In this document: positions 16,100 through 26,349 of the stretch, in pieces
Layout of the letters: every line of letters begins with the position of its first letter
Position numbering within the stretch: the stretch's first letter is position 1
NCBI GenBank assembly: GCA_035291905.1
Contig: DATDRF010000213.1
Span: 1-35,191 of the forward strand
Reading direction: 5' to 3'
DNA from: JACPLA01 sp035291905
Lineage (GTDB): Bacteria > Bacteroidota > Ignavibacteria > UBA10030
Length of the DNA: 35,191 bases
Notes under the pieces: generated by a model
Seen by the model: the letters and a program-made list of their open reading frames with translations, nothing else
The model's database searches: none
Told to the model about the DNA's origin: nothing
Made by a program: the position numbers and the translations under genes

Positions 16100-17002
16100 A
16101 TGGCGACAAGGATCATCGTCACCGGAGCAAACGGACAGGTTGGGAAAGCACTGCTCGCCCGCCTGTGGGATACGAGCGCTGAAACGCATGCCGTGACGAG
16201 AATCCCGGGACCGCTCCAGGCAACGAAAGTCGTCGCGTCCCCGCTTGATTCCGAAAAAGTACAGAAGGCGATTCGTCAATCGGACGTTGCCATTCACCTT
16301 GCAGGCACAAGGTGGCCGAAAACCTCGAACAGCTACTACGGTGCCAACGTTGCTACGACCGCCGCGCTGATCAATGCGATGCGGGACTCCAACGTCAAAC
16401 GCATCATCTTCCTCAGCTCGGTGGACGCACGCGAAGATTCACCGAATGAATATCTGAGAACCAAAGGACAGGCTGAAGCCCTCCTTCGAACGACAGGGAT
16501 ACCGACTGTCGTATTTCGCTGCACACACCTCATCGGAAGTCCGGACTCCCCCGGAGCCACAGCACAAGCGCTGCAGTCGGTCGACGGTGAGGCAGTAAAA
16601 GTTCTGGGGAGCGGTCAACAGATCGTTGCGCCGATCTTTGTCAATGACGTCGCGTCGGCCATTCTCATGGCCATTGACAAGGGAAGGAGCGGGGTGTACG
16701 AGTTGTCGGGCCCCGATCGCATGAGCATGGACGATCTTGTCCGTCTGGTGAACCAAAATCCGGCCATTCCCATCAAACATCTGCCGGGACGCCTGTCGAA
16801 GTTCCTCTCAAAGGTCATCCCGGGAATGCCGTCTGCACTGATCGACCTGATGTTGAAACCGAGCGTCGGCAATTCCGCCCAGGCAGTTTGTGAATTCGGG
16901 CTTCAGTTGACCTCACTCGGCAACGTGTGGGCCGTCCCCAGGGACATGGCAAAGGCTGAGGCCGCATCCGTCAGAGAAGAGATCGAGTTTCGGGTACGGT
17001 AG
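16100..17002 (+). CDS. NAD(P)-binding atypical SDR / epimerase-like protein
   Basis: The 300-residue protein has the N-terminal Rossmann motif TGANGQVG (residues 8-15), a downstream IHLAGT strand, IIFLSSVDA and a YLRTKGQAE segment supplying the Tyr-X3-Lys type pair of extended SDRs. The C-terminal part (GVYELSGPDRMSMDDLVRLVNQ) is the substrate region seen in NmrA/NDUFA9-like atypical SDRs. The substrate cannot be assigned. It lies 9 bp after the Cys4 pair and just before the finger protein and malic enzyme, so it is part of the same operon. No obvious ribosome site precedes the ATG, suggesting translational coupling. Confidence 0.8.
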   Translation: MATRIIVTGANGQVGKALLARLWDTSAETHAVTRIPGPLQATKVVASPLDSEKVQKAIRQSDVAIHLAGTRWPKTSNSYYGANVATTAALINAMRDSNVKRIIFLSSVDAREDSPNEYLRTKGQAEALLRTTGIPTVVFRCTHLIGSPDSPGATAQALQSVDGEAVKVLGSGQQIVAPIFVNDVASAILMAIDKGRSGVYELSGPDRMSMDDLVRLVNQNPAIPIKHLPGRLSKFLSKVIPGMPSALIDLMLKPSVGNSAQAVCEFGLQLTSLGNVWAVPRDMAKAEAASVREEIEFRVR

Positions 17003-17007
17003 AGAAA

Positions 17008-17377
17008 ATGAAAAGAAGCAAACAACAGCAGGGAATCGTCCGTCGTGCCGTTCGCCGCACGCTCAATGTGCTTGAGACGCCCGGCGGCGCCGACTCCCTG
17101 GCCGAAGGAGAGTCTTACGTTTGCAGCTGGTGTATCCAACCGGTGAAGCCGTGTGAAAGTGATCCTCACTATGAGTGCAAGGATAAGATCCTCGGCGAGA
17201 CACGGCTCAACGGGCTTGCAACACGTCTCCGTGAAGCATCCAACGGATTCCCTGCAGTGTGCCCGATGTGTGGAAAGGCCCTCGGGGTACAATCCATGAA
17301 ACGCAATGTGTTGCGTGAATTATGCCCGTCGTGCTGCTCAAGGACAAAACGGGGGAAAATGAAAAAGGAAGACAGCA

Positions 17378-17388
<11 letters not shown>
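17008..17388 (+). CDS. Cys-rich protein with DksA-type C4 finger
   Basis: The 126-residue basic protein carries two cysteine clusters. The C-terminal one, Cys85-X2-Cys88-X17-Cys106-X2-Cys109, has exactly the spacing of the DksA/TraR zinc finger and of the protein at 6024-6404. The N-terminal one is Cys39-X2-Cys42-X6-Cys49-X7-Cys57, loosely similar to the Cys4 family motif. The ends are rich in Lys/Arg, consistent with nucleic acid or RNA polymerase contact. It overlaps the start of the malic enzyme gene by 11 bp, so the two are co-translated. I do not recognise a named family; a regulatory role is inferred. Confidence 0.7.
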
Positions 17389-19687
<2,299 letters not shown>

Positions 19688-19707
19688 CTCAAGAGTAAGG
19701 ACTGATC

Positions 19708-19962
19708 ATGATACGCGGAACAATTACCGTCGAGACGGAGATCTGCAAGGGGTGTGAGCTTTGCATCGGCGCATGCCCCCAGGAGAGCATTCAGCTGTCA
19801 GACCGCATCAATACTATCGGGTACCGGTATGCCCTTCTGGCGAAGGACAACTGTACGGGCTGCGTTAATTGTGCGCTTGTCTGCCCCGAAGGTGCCATCA
19901 CTGTTTATCGCCAGAAGAAATCCCCTGCCAAGGCGGCTCCGGTCGCAGCGGCTGCGAAGTAG
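19708..19962 (+). CDS. vorD: 2[4Fe-4S] ferredoxin subunit of 2-oxoacid oxidoreductase
   Basis: The 84-residue protein has two ferredoxin motifs, CKGCELCIGACP and CTGCVNCALVCP, and a short Ala/Lys-rich tail. It begins the four-subunit cluster delta-alpha-beta-(unknown)-gamma and is the electron-transfer subunit of the OFOR. The ATG at 19708 follows TAAGGA, and 13 bp separate its stop from the alpha subunit. It could equally be called korD, since the substrate of the enzyme is not determined by sequence. Confidence 0.9.
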   Translation: MIRGTITVETEICKGCELCIGACPQESIQLSDRINTIGYRYALLAKDNCTGCVNCALVCPEGAITVYRQKKSPAKAAPVAAAAK

Positions 19963-19975
19963 AAAGGAAACTCAC

Positions 19976-21061
19976 ATGATCGTTCATGATGATGAACCCA
20001 GATTGATGAAAGGGAATGAGGCGATGGCGGAAGCCGCAATCCGGGCCGGGCTCCAGGCCTACTTCGGTTATCCGATCACTCCCCAGTCCGAAGTTCTCGA
20101 ATACCTTACGGTTGAAGCCCCCAAACGCAACTTTGTTGTGCTTCAGGCGGAAAGCGAGCTGGCTGCGATCAACATGGTGTTTGGCGCTGCCGGCGCCGGT
20201 GCCCGCGTGATGACGTCTTCGTCGAGCCCGGGCATAAGCCTGATGCAGGAAGGCCTCTCCTACATGGCCTCTGCCCAGCTGCCGGCCCTCGTGGTGAACG
20301 TCAACAGGGGAGGTCCGGGATTGGGAACAATCCAGCCCTCGCAAAGCGATTACTTTCAGGCAACAAAGGGGGGTGGCCATGGAGATTACCATCTCCTCGT
20401 CCTCGCACCCTCGTCCGTCCAGGAGATGGCTGACTTCGTTTTTGACGGGTTTCGACTTGCCGACGAATATCGCACCCCTGTTATGATCCTGGCCGACGGA
20501 GCGTTGGGGCAGATGATGGAAAAGGTCGCCTTGCCAAAGGCCGGTTCCCTGCCGTTTACTCCCAAACCCTGGGCAACGACGGGGAAACTGGAAGGGCACG
20601 ACCGCAACATCATCACATCGCTCTTCATTCAGCCTGAGAAAATGGAACAGGTCAATCTCCAGCTTCAGGAGAAGTATAAAAGAGCGCAGAAAGAGGTACG
20701 GTTTGAAGCGTTCCATGTCGAAGACGCGGAGATCCTGCTTGTCGCGTTCGGGCTGGCTGCGAGGATTTCTCAAAAAGCTCTTGAGATGGCTCGTGAGCGG
20801 GGAATCAAGGTTGGACTGTTGAGGCCCATCACCCTCTACCCGTTCCCGAGCAAGGTCATTTCGAACCTTGTTGAGAACGTTGCATCGGTTCTCGTTGTCG
20901 AGATGAATGCCGGACAGATGGTAGAGGACGTGCGCCTCGCGGTCAACGGCCGCAGGCCCGTCTCGTTCAAAGGAAGAATGGGCGGTATGATTCCAAGCCC
21001 CGATGAAGTGGTTCACGAGATCGAATTGATCGCAGAACAACATCGCGTCGTTCAAGTGTAA
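19976..21061 (+). CDS. vorB: 2-oxoacid:ferredoxin oxidoreductase alpha subunit, VorB type
   Basis: The 361-residue alpha subunit carries the pyrimidine-binding PFOR domain I signature GYPITPQSEVLEYL, the AESELAAINMVFGAAGAGARVMTSSSSPGISL-type segment split over residues 60-92, and GGPGLGTIQPSQSDYFQATKGGGHGDY-like residues near 105-131. These are characteristic of the VorB (3-methyl-2-oxobutanoate dehydrogenase) group; members may also use 2-oxoglutarate. The frame is open upstream into the ferredoxin gene, but the ATG at 19976 with AAAGGA matches the family N-terminus. With the neighbouring beta, gamma and delta subunits it oxidatively decarboxylates a 2-oxoacid, or carboxylates an acyl-CoA in reverse, in the cytoplasm. 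Confidence 0.92.
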   Translation: MIVHDDEPRLMKGNEAMAEAAIRAGLQAYFGYPITPQSEVLEYLTVEAPKRNFVVLQAESELAAINMVFGAAGAGARVMTSSSSPGISLMQEGLSYMASAQLPALVVNVNRGGPGLGTIQPSQSDYFQATKGGGHGDYHLLVLAPSSVQEMADFVFDGFRLADEYRTPVMILADGALGQMMEKVALPKAGSLPFTPKPWATTGKLEGHDRNIITSLFIQPEKMEQVNLQLQEKYKRAQKEVRFEAFHVEDAEILLVAFGLAARISQKALEMARERGIKVGLLRPITLYPFPSKVISNLVENVASVLVVEMNAGQMVEDVRLAVNGRRPVSFKGRMGGMIPSPDEVVHEIELIAEQHRVVQV

Positions 21062-21073
21062 AGGAAACGAATA

Positions 21074-21847
21074 ATGGAAACGAATCCGCTCATGAGTGAT
21101 ATGGAACTTGTTTACAGAAAGCCGTCGACATTGACGGACACTCCGTTTCACTACTGCCCCGGGTGCAGCCACGGAGTCGTCCACAAGATCCTCATGGAGG
21201 TGGTGGATGAGATGGGGATCCAGGGCCAGACCGTCGGCGTAGCTCCCGTGGGATGTTCGGTCTTTGCCTACAATTACATGAATGTCGATATGCAGGAGGC
21301 CGCCCACGGGCGCGCATCGGCCGTTGCCACAGGCATCAGGCGCGTGCTCCCCGATAAGTACGTCTTCGCCTATCAGGGTGACGGCGATCTTGCCGCAATC
21401 GGTACGGGCGAGACGATTCACACCGTCAACCGCGGAGAAAACATCCTGGTGGTGTTCATCAACAACGGAATCTATGGAATGACCGGCGGGCAGATGGCTC
21501 CCACGAGCCTGCTTGGCATGGTCACCTCCACAACTCCGTATGGCCGTGAACAGTCGGCGATGGGATTCCCCTTGAGGATTACGGACCTGGTCGCTCAGTT
21601 GCCGGGAGCCTACTACGTGACCCGCCAGGCAGTGCATACTGCGACGACGGTGAGGAAAACAAAAAAGGCGATACGGAACGCGCTCGAATATCAGAAACTC
21701 AAAAAAGGGACCTGTTTCATCGAGGTCGTATCGAATTGTCCCTCGGGCTGGAAAATGACCCCAACCGAGGCGAACGACTGGATGGAGAAAAACATGATTG
21801 CGTACTATCCGCTCGGCGATCTGAAGGTACCGAAAGAGCATTCCTGA
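21074..21847 (+). CDS. vorA: 2-oxoacid:ferredoxin oxidoreductase beta (TPP) subunit
   Basis: The 257-residue subunit has the cluster-ligand start HYCPGCSHGVVHKI, VGVAPVGCSVFAYNY, the TPP-Mg motif GDGDLAAIGTGE with the downstream NNGIYGMTGGQMAPTSL loop, and a C-terminal FIEVVSNCPSG segment. These features mark the beta subunit carrying thiamine diphosphate and the proximal [4Fe-4S] cluster. The AAAGGAAACGA ribosome site is well placed. Its stop codon is followed without a gap by the unknown gene at 21848. Confidence 0.93.
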   Translation: METNPLMSDMELVYRKPSTLTDTPFHYCPGCSHGVVHKILMEVVDEMGIQGQTVGVAPVGCSVFAYNYMNVDMQEAAHGRASAVATGIRRVLPDKYVFAYQGDGDLAAIGTGETIHTVNRGENILVVFINNGIYGMTGGQMAPTSLLGMVTSTTPYGREQSAMGFPLRITDLVAQLPGAYYVTRQAVHTATTVRKTKKAIRNALEYQKLKKGTCFIEVVSNCPSGWKMTPTEANDWMEKNMIAYYPLGDLKVPKEHS

Positions 21848-22171
21848 ATGAAGCCGGATCTCTACAGCAGAACAATCTCGCCGGACGAGGAAAAGAAGGG
21901 GTACTTCTTTGTGCTGAAGGACCGTCTGTCATTCTTTCCCTTGGTCGGAAGGGTGTTTGAGCTCCAGTCCGGGAAGTCTGTCCGGAAGGTGAAGCTCGAA
22001 TCCTACCATTGTGAATGTCGCGGACCCGAAGCTCCCCACGACCATTACTTTGTCCGCTGGGAGGATCTGAAGAAGGGAGACCGGATTCTCGTGCAGCGGG
22101 ATGCGAAGAAAGCGGGGAGATACGTTCTGCAGCTGCAGAGTTCGATAAGTCAAAAAAGCAATTGTGGTTGA
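21848..22171 (+). CDS. Unknown 107-residue protein inserted between OFOR beta and gamma genes
   Basis: I do not recognise this protein. It is soluble, basic and begins directly at the base after the beta-subunit stop, so translation is surely coupled. Features visible: FFVLKDRLSFFPLVGRVFELQSGK, a His-Cys-Glu-Cys motif (YHCECRG), HDHYFVRWEDLKKGDRI and a beta-rich C-terminus ending SNCG. The ECRGPEAPHDHYF region could hold a metal, but that is inference. Its place inside a complete delta-alpha-beta-gamma set suggests an accessory or assembly factor of the enzyme. A 29-bp gap separates it from the gamma gene. Confidence 0.7.
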   Translation: MKPDLYSRTISPDEEKKGYFFVLKDRLSFFPLVGRVFELQSGKSVRKVKLESYHCECRGPEAPHDHYFVRWEDLKKGDRILVQRDAKKAGRYVLQLQSSISQKSNCG

Positions 22172-22200
22172 ACTGTGTGTCGAGTGAACAGGAGGATTGA

Positions 22201-22764
22201 ATGGACAAAGCACACGAAATCATCATAGCCGGTTTTGGAGGACAGGGTGTCTTGTCGATGGGTCAAATCATCGGCTATGCCGCAATGATCGAAGGTAAAG
22301 AAGTGAGCTGGATGCCCTCGTATGGCCCGGAAATGCGCGGAGGAACGGCGAACTGCATCGTCATCGTCTCCCCTCAGCGGATCAGCTCTCCCATCATATC
22401 GACGTTTGATTCTGCAATCATTCTGAATCAGCCTTCTTTGGAGAAATTCGAGAATAAGGTTAAACCCGGCGGCTTCCTCATGTATGAAACATCGACCGTG
22501 ATCAGCATCCCCACGCGGAAGGATGTTGAGATGCTCGCTGTTTCCGGGATGGAAGAAGCGATGAAGCTGAAGAAGAAACAGGTTGGGAATATGGTCCTGC
22601 TTGGCGCGTTTCTCGGACGAAGGCCCGTGGTCAGAGTGGAAAATGTGATGGCTGCCCTTAAGAAAGTGCTTCCCGAACGGCACCACCATCTCCTTCCGCT
22701 GAACGAGCAGGCGTTGGAAATCGGCCAGTCACTCGCCTCTGCAACAACCGCAGTGGGCGCTTAG
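22201..22764 (+). CDS. vorC: 2-oxoacid:ferredoxin oxidoreductase gamma subunit
   Basis: The 187-residue protein has the gamma-domain signature IIIAGFGGQGVLSMGQIIGYAA at the N-terminus, followed by SWMPSYGPEMRGGTANCIVIVS, both hallmarks of KorC/VorC subunits. It completes the four-subunit OFOR with the upstream delta, alpha and beta genes. A strong AGGAGG lies just before the ATG. There are no unusual features except the unknown gene separating it from beta. Confidence 0.93.
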   Translation: MDKAHEIIIAGFGGQGVLSMGQIIGYAAMIEGKEVSWMPSYGPEMRGGTANCIVIVSPQRISSPIISTFDSAIILNQPSLEKFENKVKPGGFLMYETSTVISIPTRKDVEMLAVSGMEEAMKLKKKQVGNMVLLGAFLGRRPVVRVENVMAALKKVLPERHHHLLPLNEQALEIGQSLASATTAVGA

Positions 22765-22796
22765 GAAACAATGGGTCTATGAGAAAGGGTGATTCG

Positions 22797-23066
22797 ATGA
22801 ACACGAACGACATCAATTGCGCCCATGCATGCAAGAACACCTGCGCAATGTTGAAGAAGGCCATAGAGCGCGAGACCGAGTTGTCCGGGTTCTATGAGCA
22901 GCTGATCGCGGTCTGCGATTATCCCGACATTCAATCCTTCCTGAGCGATTCGATGAAGCGTCACAGAAGGTTCGTCGAGGATATCCGGGAGAAGCTCAGT
23001 CAAATGGAGGCGAGAGGACACATCCTCGACGGAATTATCTCCAGCTTTGATCCAGCGGGCGTGTAG
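22797..23066 (+). CDS. Small ferritin-like / rubrerythrin-like helical protein
   Basis: The 89-residue protein reads as two amphipathic helices: AIERETELSGFYEQLIAVCDYP and IQSFLSDSMKRHRRFVEDIREKLSQM. They resemble one half of a rubrerythrin/ferritin-like four-helix bundle, but the usual E-X2-H in the second helix is only partly present (KRHRRFVED). An N-terminal CAHACKNTC cluster adds three cysteines. A dimer could form a di-iron site; this is inference. The ATG at 22797 has an AAAGGGTG site; an alternative ATG at 22779 adds six residues. It follows the gamma subunit and precedes a triple palindrome and a second OFOR. Confidence 0.65.
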   Translation: MNTNDINCAHACKNTCAMLKKAIERETELSGFYEQLIAVCDYPDIQSFLSDSMKRHRRFVEDIREKLSQMEARGHILDGIISSFDPAGV

Positions 23067-23072
23067 CCACCG

Positions 23073-23153
23073 CAGAAGAAGGTTACCTTCTTCTGAGATT
23101 CTGGTCGGGAGCTCAGCTCCCGACCAACCACGGTTGAAGGTAACCTTCAACCG
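23073..23153. repeat. Three consecutive perfect palindromes between two OFOR operons
   Basis: Three near-perfect, odd-length palindromes lie in tandem at 23073-23095, 23102-23126 and 23131-23153, centred at 23084, 23114 and 23142. Each has 11-12 bp arms around a single central base. The first and third share the core GAAGGTNACCTTC; the middle one is GC-rich (GGTCGGGAGCT arms). No T-run follows. They could act as a transcript-stabilising or processing structure, a weak terminator, or a REP-like repeat. Confidence 0.75.
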
Positions 23154-23196
23154 CGCTCTTGTTGCAACATCAAACTCGTAACTCGGAAATTTTCTC

Positions 23197-24327
23197 ATGT
23201 CCACCTTTCTTCTTCGTACCGGAAACCAAATGATGGCCGAGGGAGCCATACAGGCAGGCTGCAGGTTTTTTGCCGGCTATCCGATTACTCCGGCATCGGG
23301 GATCTTCAAGACGATGATCGATTCGCTCCCTTCAAAAGGGGGAGTGGCATTGGGTGCTCCTGACGAAATCTCCGCAATTGCCTATTGCATCGGGGCCTCG
23401 ATGAAGGGTGTGAAGGCGATGACCGCCACATCGGGACCGGGTTGGGCGCTTATGATCGAATCGGTGCAATATGCACTGATGACCGAAACTCCTCTTGTTG
23501 TTGCTCTCGTTCAGCGGCTCGGGCCGAGCACCGGGGGAGCCACGCAAGGGGCGCAAGGTGATGTCCTGTTGGCCGAGTTTGCGACGTCCGGAGGGTACAC
23601 CATTCCCATGCTCTGTCCCACCAACGCCCAGGAATGTTTTGAGCTGACTGTTCTGGCGTTTACCTGGGCCGAGCTCTATCGAACACCGGTCATTCTCCTC
23701 ACCGACAAGGAGGTGGGAATGACGGCAGAACGTATTGACGAGGATGCCCTTCCGAAAATCACGTCGCAGGATCGAATGTGCACGAGAGCAGAGAATGGCG
23801 CCGTTTCAGACGGAACATACTTCTTTCGTGCACCGCAGGAAATCCCCGCTTTTTCTCCCGTCGGAGGAGCCGTGAAGGTGACGGCGACCGGTTCGGCGCA
23901 CGACAAGCGGGGAAAACTCCAGAAGAATTCTCCCGAGACTCTGGAGGTTCTCCTTCATCTGGAAGAGAAGCTTCGATGGCGTGAACAGGATCTCGCGGTC
24001 GTGGATGCCGACCTGGAGGAAGGAGCCGCGACGCTCGTGATGAGTTACGGAGTCACAAGCAGGGCCGCAAAGGATGCTGTCCAGTCCGTTCGGAAGAGAG
24101 GGGAAAAAGTATCATTTCTTGGAATTCAATCGCTCTTCCCCGTTCCCCGGAAGAAGATCGAACGGGCATTACAGGGGGTCGATCGTGTTGTGGTTGCAGA
24201 AGAGAACATAAAAGGGCTCTACCGGTCCGTTATCGAACGATATTGCTCAGGTAGGACTGTGGTAGGCGTCAACAAGATAGGGTCAATGATCACACCGATG
24301 GAAATCTCGGCCGCTCTCCTTCACTGA
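23197..24327 (+). CDS. 2-oxoacid:acceptor oxidoreductase alpha subunit (second OFOR)
   Basis: The 376-residue alpha subunit has GYPITPASGIFKTMIDSL near residue 28, then ATSGPGWALMIESVQYALMTETPLVV-like residues near 75-100 and GPSTGGATQGAQGDVLLAEF, typical of the 2-oxoglutarate-type OFOR alpha subunits. A C-terminal PFOR domain II (LVMSYGVTSRAAKDAVQSVRKRG) and the VVVAEENIKG segment complete it. The partner is the fused beta-gamma gene, which starts at the last base of this stop codon (TGATG). Substrate specificity is not decided; it differs clearly from the VorB-type alpha at 19976. The start ATG has only a weak ribosome site and follows the triple palindrome. Confidence 0.9.
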   Translation: MSTFLLRTGNQMMAEGAIQAGCRFFAGYPITPASGIFKTMIDSLPSKGGVALGAPDEISAIAYCIGASMKGVKAMTATSGPGWALMIESVQYALMTETPLVVALVQRLGPSTGGATQGAQGDVLLAEFATSGGYTIPMLCPTNAQECFELTVLAFTWAELYRTPVILLTDKEVGMTAERIDEDALPKITSQDRMCTRAENGAVSDGTYFFRAPQEIPAFSPVGGAVKVTATGSAHDKRGKLQKNSPETLEVLLHLEEKLRWREQDLAVVDADLEEGAATLVMSYGVTSRAAKDAVQSVRKRGEKVSFLGIQSLFPVPRKKIERALQGVDRVVVAEENIKGLYRSVIERYCSGRTVVGVNKIGSMITPMEISAALLH

Positions 24328-25706
24328 TGAATACACAGGTTCCCATAGAGCCGATGCCGGCGGTCCGCACGCAATCGTATCTGAATGAACAGGCCAAGTT
24401 TCCGTTCTGCAAGGGATGCGGCCATAGCAATGTCATGCGGAGGCTGAACGAATCGCTTGTGGCGCTCCAACCCGAGGTCTCCGACGTCGCCCTGGTGACG
24501 GACATCGGGTGCATCGGCCTGGCCGACAATCTGTTCAAAGAGATCCACACGGTTCACACGACTCACGGTCGTTCGACGGCATTTGCCACAGGGATCGCCC
24601 TGGCCGATTCGGTGCTGGAAAACGGGAAGCTCAAAACGATCGTGCTGATCGGCGACGGCGGCGCCATGATCGGACTGCAGCATCTGGTCCATGCGGCGAT
24701 GCTGAATGTCGATGTCACCGTCATCATCTGCAACAATTTTGTCTACGGAATGACCGGCGGGCAGGGTTCGGGACTGACCCCGGAATGCTTTATCACCGCG
24801 ACAACCCCTCATGGAAACATCGTCCCGCCCGTTGATCTCTGTGAGATTCTCAGGCACAGCAATGCGTCGTGGGTTGGGAGGACGCTTGCGACGGACCAGG
24901 AGTTTCCGAACCTCCTGAAAGAGGCTATTGATTTCCCCGGGTTCGCGGTGCTGGAGGTGCTCGAGCTGTGCACAGAGTTCGCCGTTCCCGAAAATGAACT
25001 CACGGGAAGGAAGCTTGCCGAGATAGCCGAGAAAAACCGCTGGCAGCTTGGCCTCATCTCGAGGAACGACGGCCGTCAGCCGTTCGCGGAGAAATACAGA
25101 GGGATCTCAGGGGACGCAGCTGCCAAAGGAAAGAAGAAGGAACCTGAGCCGAAGACGGCCCGCCAGGTGTTGATGCGAAGACCGCTGAGCATGGTCCTCG
25201 CGGGAAGCGCAGGCGAGCGTGTTCAATCATCCGCCGCGCTCATGTGCCAAATGGCTCTCGATGCAGGATTGTACGTTACGCAGAAGAATGATAATCCCGT
25301 TACACAAGGGTCGGGATTCTCGCTTTCGGAAATCTGGTTCAGCCCGTCTCCGGTAGGGTTCACGGGAATCGAACAGCCCGACATGGTTATCGTGACCTCC
25401 GAAGAAGGCTTGAAGGAGATCAGGGGTCAGGGATGGCTGGCGAGACTGGGTCCGCAGTCCGTTGTATATGTCGACGATAGCATCAAGGTCGATCTCGCGG
25501 ATCCTCGTGTGCAGCGAATTCCGTTCCGATCATCCTTCGGTCCCAAAGGAGCCGCATTGGGGGCATTGACATTTCTCGCGGATCGGAAGAAGATCATCGA
25601 TGCAGATCAAACGATAGCACGCGTGGGGCAACGCTATGGCGAAGATTCGGGAAAACTTCTCAAGAAGGGAATGGACATTCTTTCAGCAATGGACGGTGCA
25701 TCGTGA
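24327..25706 (+). CDS. 2-oxoacid:acceptor oxidoreductase beta-gamma fusion subunit
   Basis: The 459-residue protein combines two subunits. Residues 1-270 are a beta subunit: FCKGCGHSNV cluster ligands, VTDIGCIGLAD, TPP-Mg motif GDGGAMIGLQ and NNFVYGMTGGQGSGLTP. After a charged linker (KGKKKEPEPKT) a gamma domain starts at about residue 287 (MVLAGSAGERVQSSAALMCQMA) and runs to the end. With the upstream alpha subunit it forms a two-gene OFOR lacking its own ferredoxin subunit; electrons may go to a separate ferredoxin. It overlaps the hemerythrin-like gene by 4 bp (GTGA). Confidence 0.9.
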   Translation: MNTQVPIEPMPAVRTQSYLNEQAKFPFCKGCGHSNVMRRLNESLVALQPEVSDVALVTDIGCIGLADNLFKEIHTVHTTHGRSTAFATGIALADSVLENGKLKTIVLIGDGGAMIGLQHLVHAAMLNVDVTVIICNNFVYGMTGGQGSGLTPECFITATTPHGNIVPPVDLCEILRHSNASWVGRTLATDQEFPNLLKEAIDFPGFAVLEVLELCTEFAVPENELTGRKLAEIAEKNRWQLGLISRNDGRQPFAEKYRGISGDAAAKGKKKEPEPKTARQVLMRRPLSMVLAGSAGERVQSSAALMCQMALDAGLYVTQKNDNPVTQGSGFSLSEIWFSPSPVGFTGIEQPDMVIVTSEEGLKEIRGQGWLARLGPQSVVYVDDSIKVDLADPRVQRIPFRSSFGPKGAALGALTFLADRKKIIDADQTIARVGQRYGEDSGKLLKKGMDILSAMDGAS

Positions 25707-26206
25707 AACCTCCTCTCTCGCATGTTCGGCCGGATCCTCTTGAGCTCCTGAAGAAGGAGCATGAGGAGGCCATGAATCATCTCCAGGTTCTCGAAAACGC
25801 AGCTGACTCCATCAAGGCCAACGGTTTCTCGGCAGAAGCATTTGAACAGATCGCCGAAACGATCCGTTGGATGAATACAGAGGTCCGTCGCCACACGAAG
25901 CTTGAGGAGCAGTACCTCTTTCCGTTGATTGAGCACCATATGAGGAACCTCGCCGATCAGGTGAAGGGAGACCATCAGGACATGTGGGATTCGTTTTCGG
26001 ATTTGCTCAGCACGGTGAAGGAAGTGGAGGAAGGCAGGCTTCACGGGACATCCATCCAGACGGTGGTGGCGATCGCCAGGACGATTGTGGAGCAAATGAG
26101 AGGCCATATCAGGCGAGAGAACATGATTCTGTATCCCGCGTTGAAGGAACTCATGACTGCACAGGAGTCGAGTGCTCTGCTCGAAGGAATTCAGCACGAC
26201 CATTAA
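25703..26206 (+). CDS. Hemerythrin-like HHE domain protein
   Basis: The 167-residue protein has the HHE cation-binding pattern: PLELLKKEHEEAMNHL, EVRRHTKLEEQYLFPLIEHH, VKGDHQDMWD and MRGHIRRENMILYPAL, giving His and Glu residues for a di-iron site in a four-helix bundle. Such proteins bind oxygen or NO or sense iron. It begins with GTG overlapping the OFOR stop, so it is translated with the oxidoreductase. A protective role for the oxygen-sensitive enzyme is a reasonable inference from this coupling. No signal peptide is present. Confidence 0.88.
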   Translation: MKPPLSHVRPDPLELLKKEHEEAMNHLQVLENAADSIKANGFSAEAFEQIAETIRWMNTEVRRHTKLEEQYLFPLIEHHMRNLADQVKGDHQDMWDSFSDLLSTVKEVEEGRLHGTSIQTVVAIARTIVEQMRGHIRRENMILYPALKELMTAQESSALLEGIQHDH

Positions 26207-26277
26207 TCTTGTCCGCCAAATCTCCTTGTTTTGTCCAGTTTGGCACTGTGTCTCGCAGAAGAGATTTTTTGATATAT

Positions 26278-26294
26278 CAGACAAATATAACTGA
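26278..26294. promoter_or_regulatory. Putative Rrf2-type operator upstream of feoA
   Basis: CAGACAAATATAACTGA fits the shared palindrome CAGATAAANNTATCTGA found at four other places in the right third of the window. It lies 55 bp before the chosen feoA ATG in an AT-rich gap and is followed by an overlapping small palindrome CTGAAATTCAG (26291-26301). Confidence 0.6.
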
Positions 26295-26349
26295 AATTCA
26301 GTATATTGATCTTTGTTGCCGTTGAATGAATCACGCCGCGGGAGAGCTG

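Noticed and set aside
19754..19975. N-terminal extension of the OFOR alpha subunit
   Set aside because: It overlaps the ferredoxin gene in another frame and reads as Arg/Ser-rich nonsense; the ATG at 19976 has a ribosome site and the family N-terminus.
19898..21841. 647-codon minus-strand frame opposite the VorB-type OFOR genes
   Set aside because: It covers clear alpha and beta subunit genes on the plus strand; the translation has no recognisable motif.
26241..26256. TGGCACTGTGTCTCGC upstream of feoA as a sigma-54 promoter
   Set aside because: The -24 half is perfect but the GC lies one base too far (11 nt spacing) and the TTGC half is missing.
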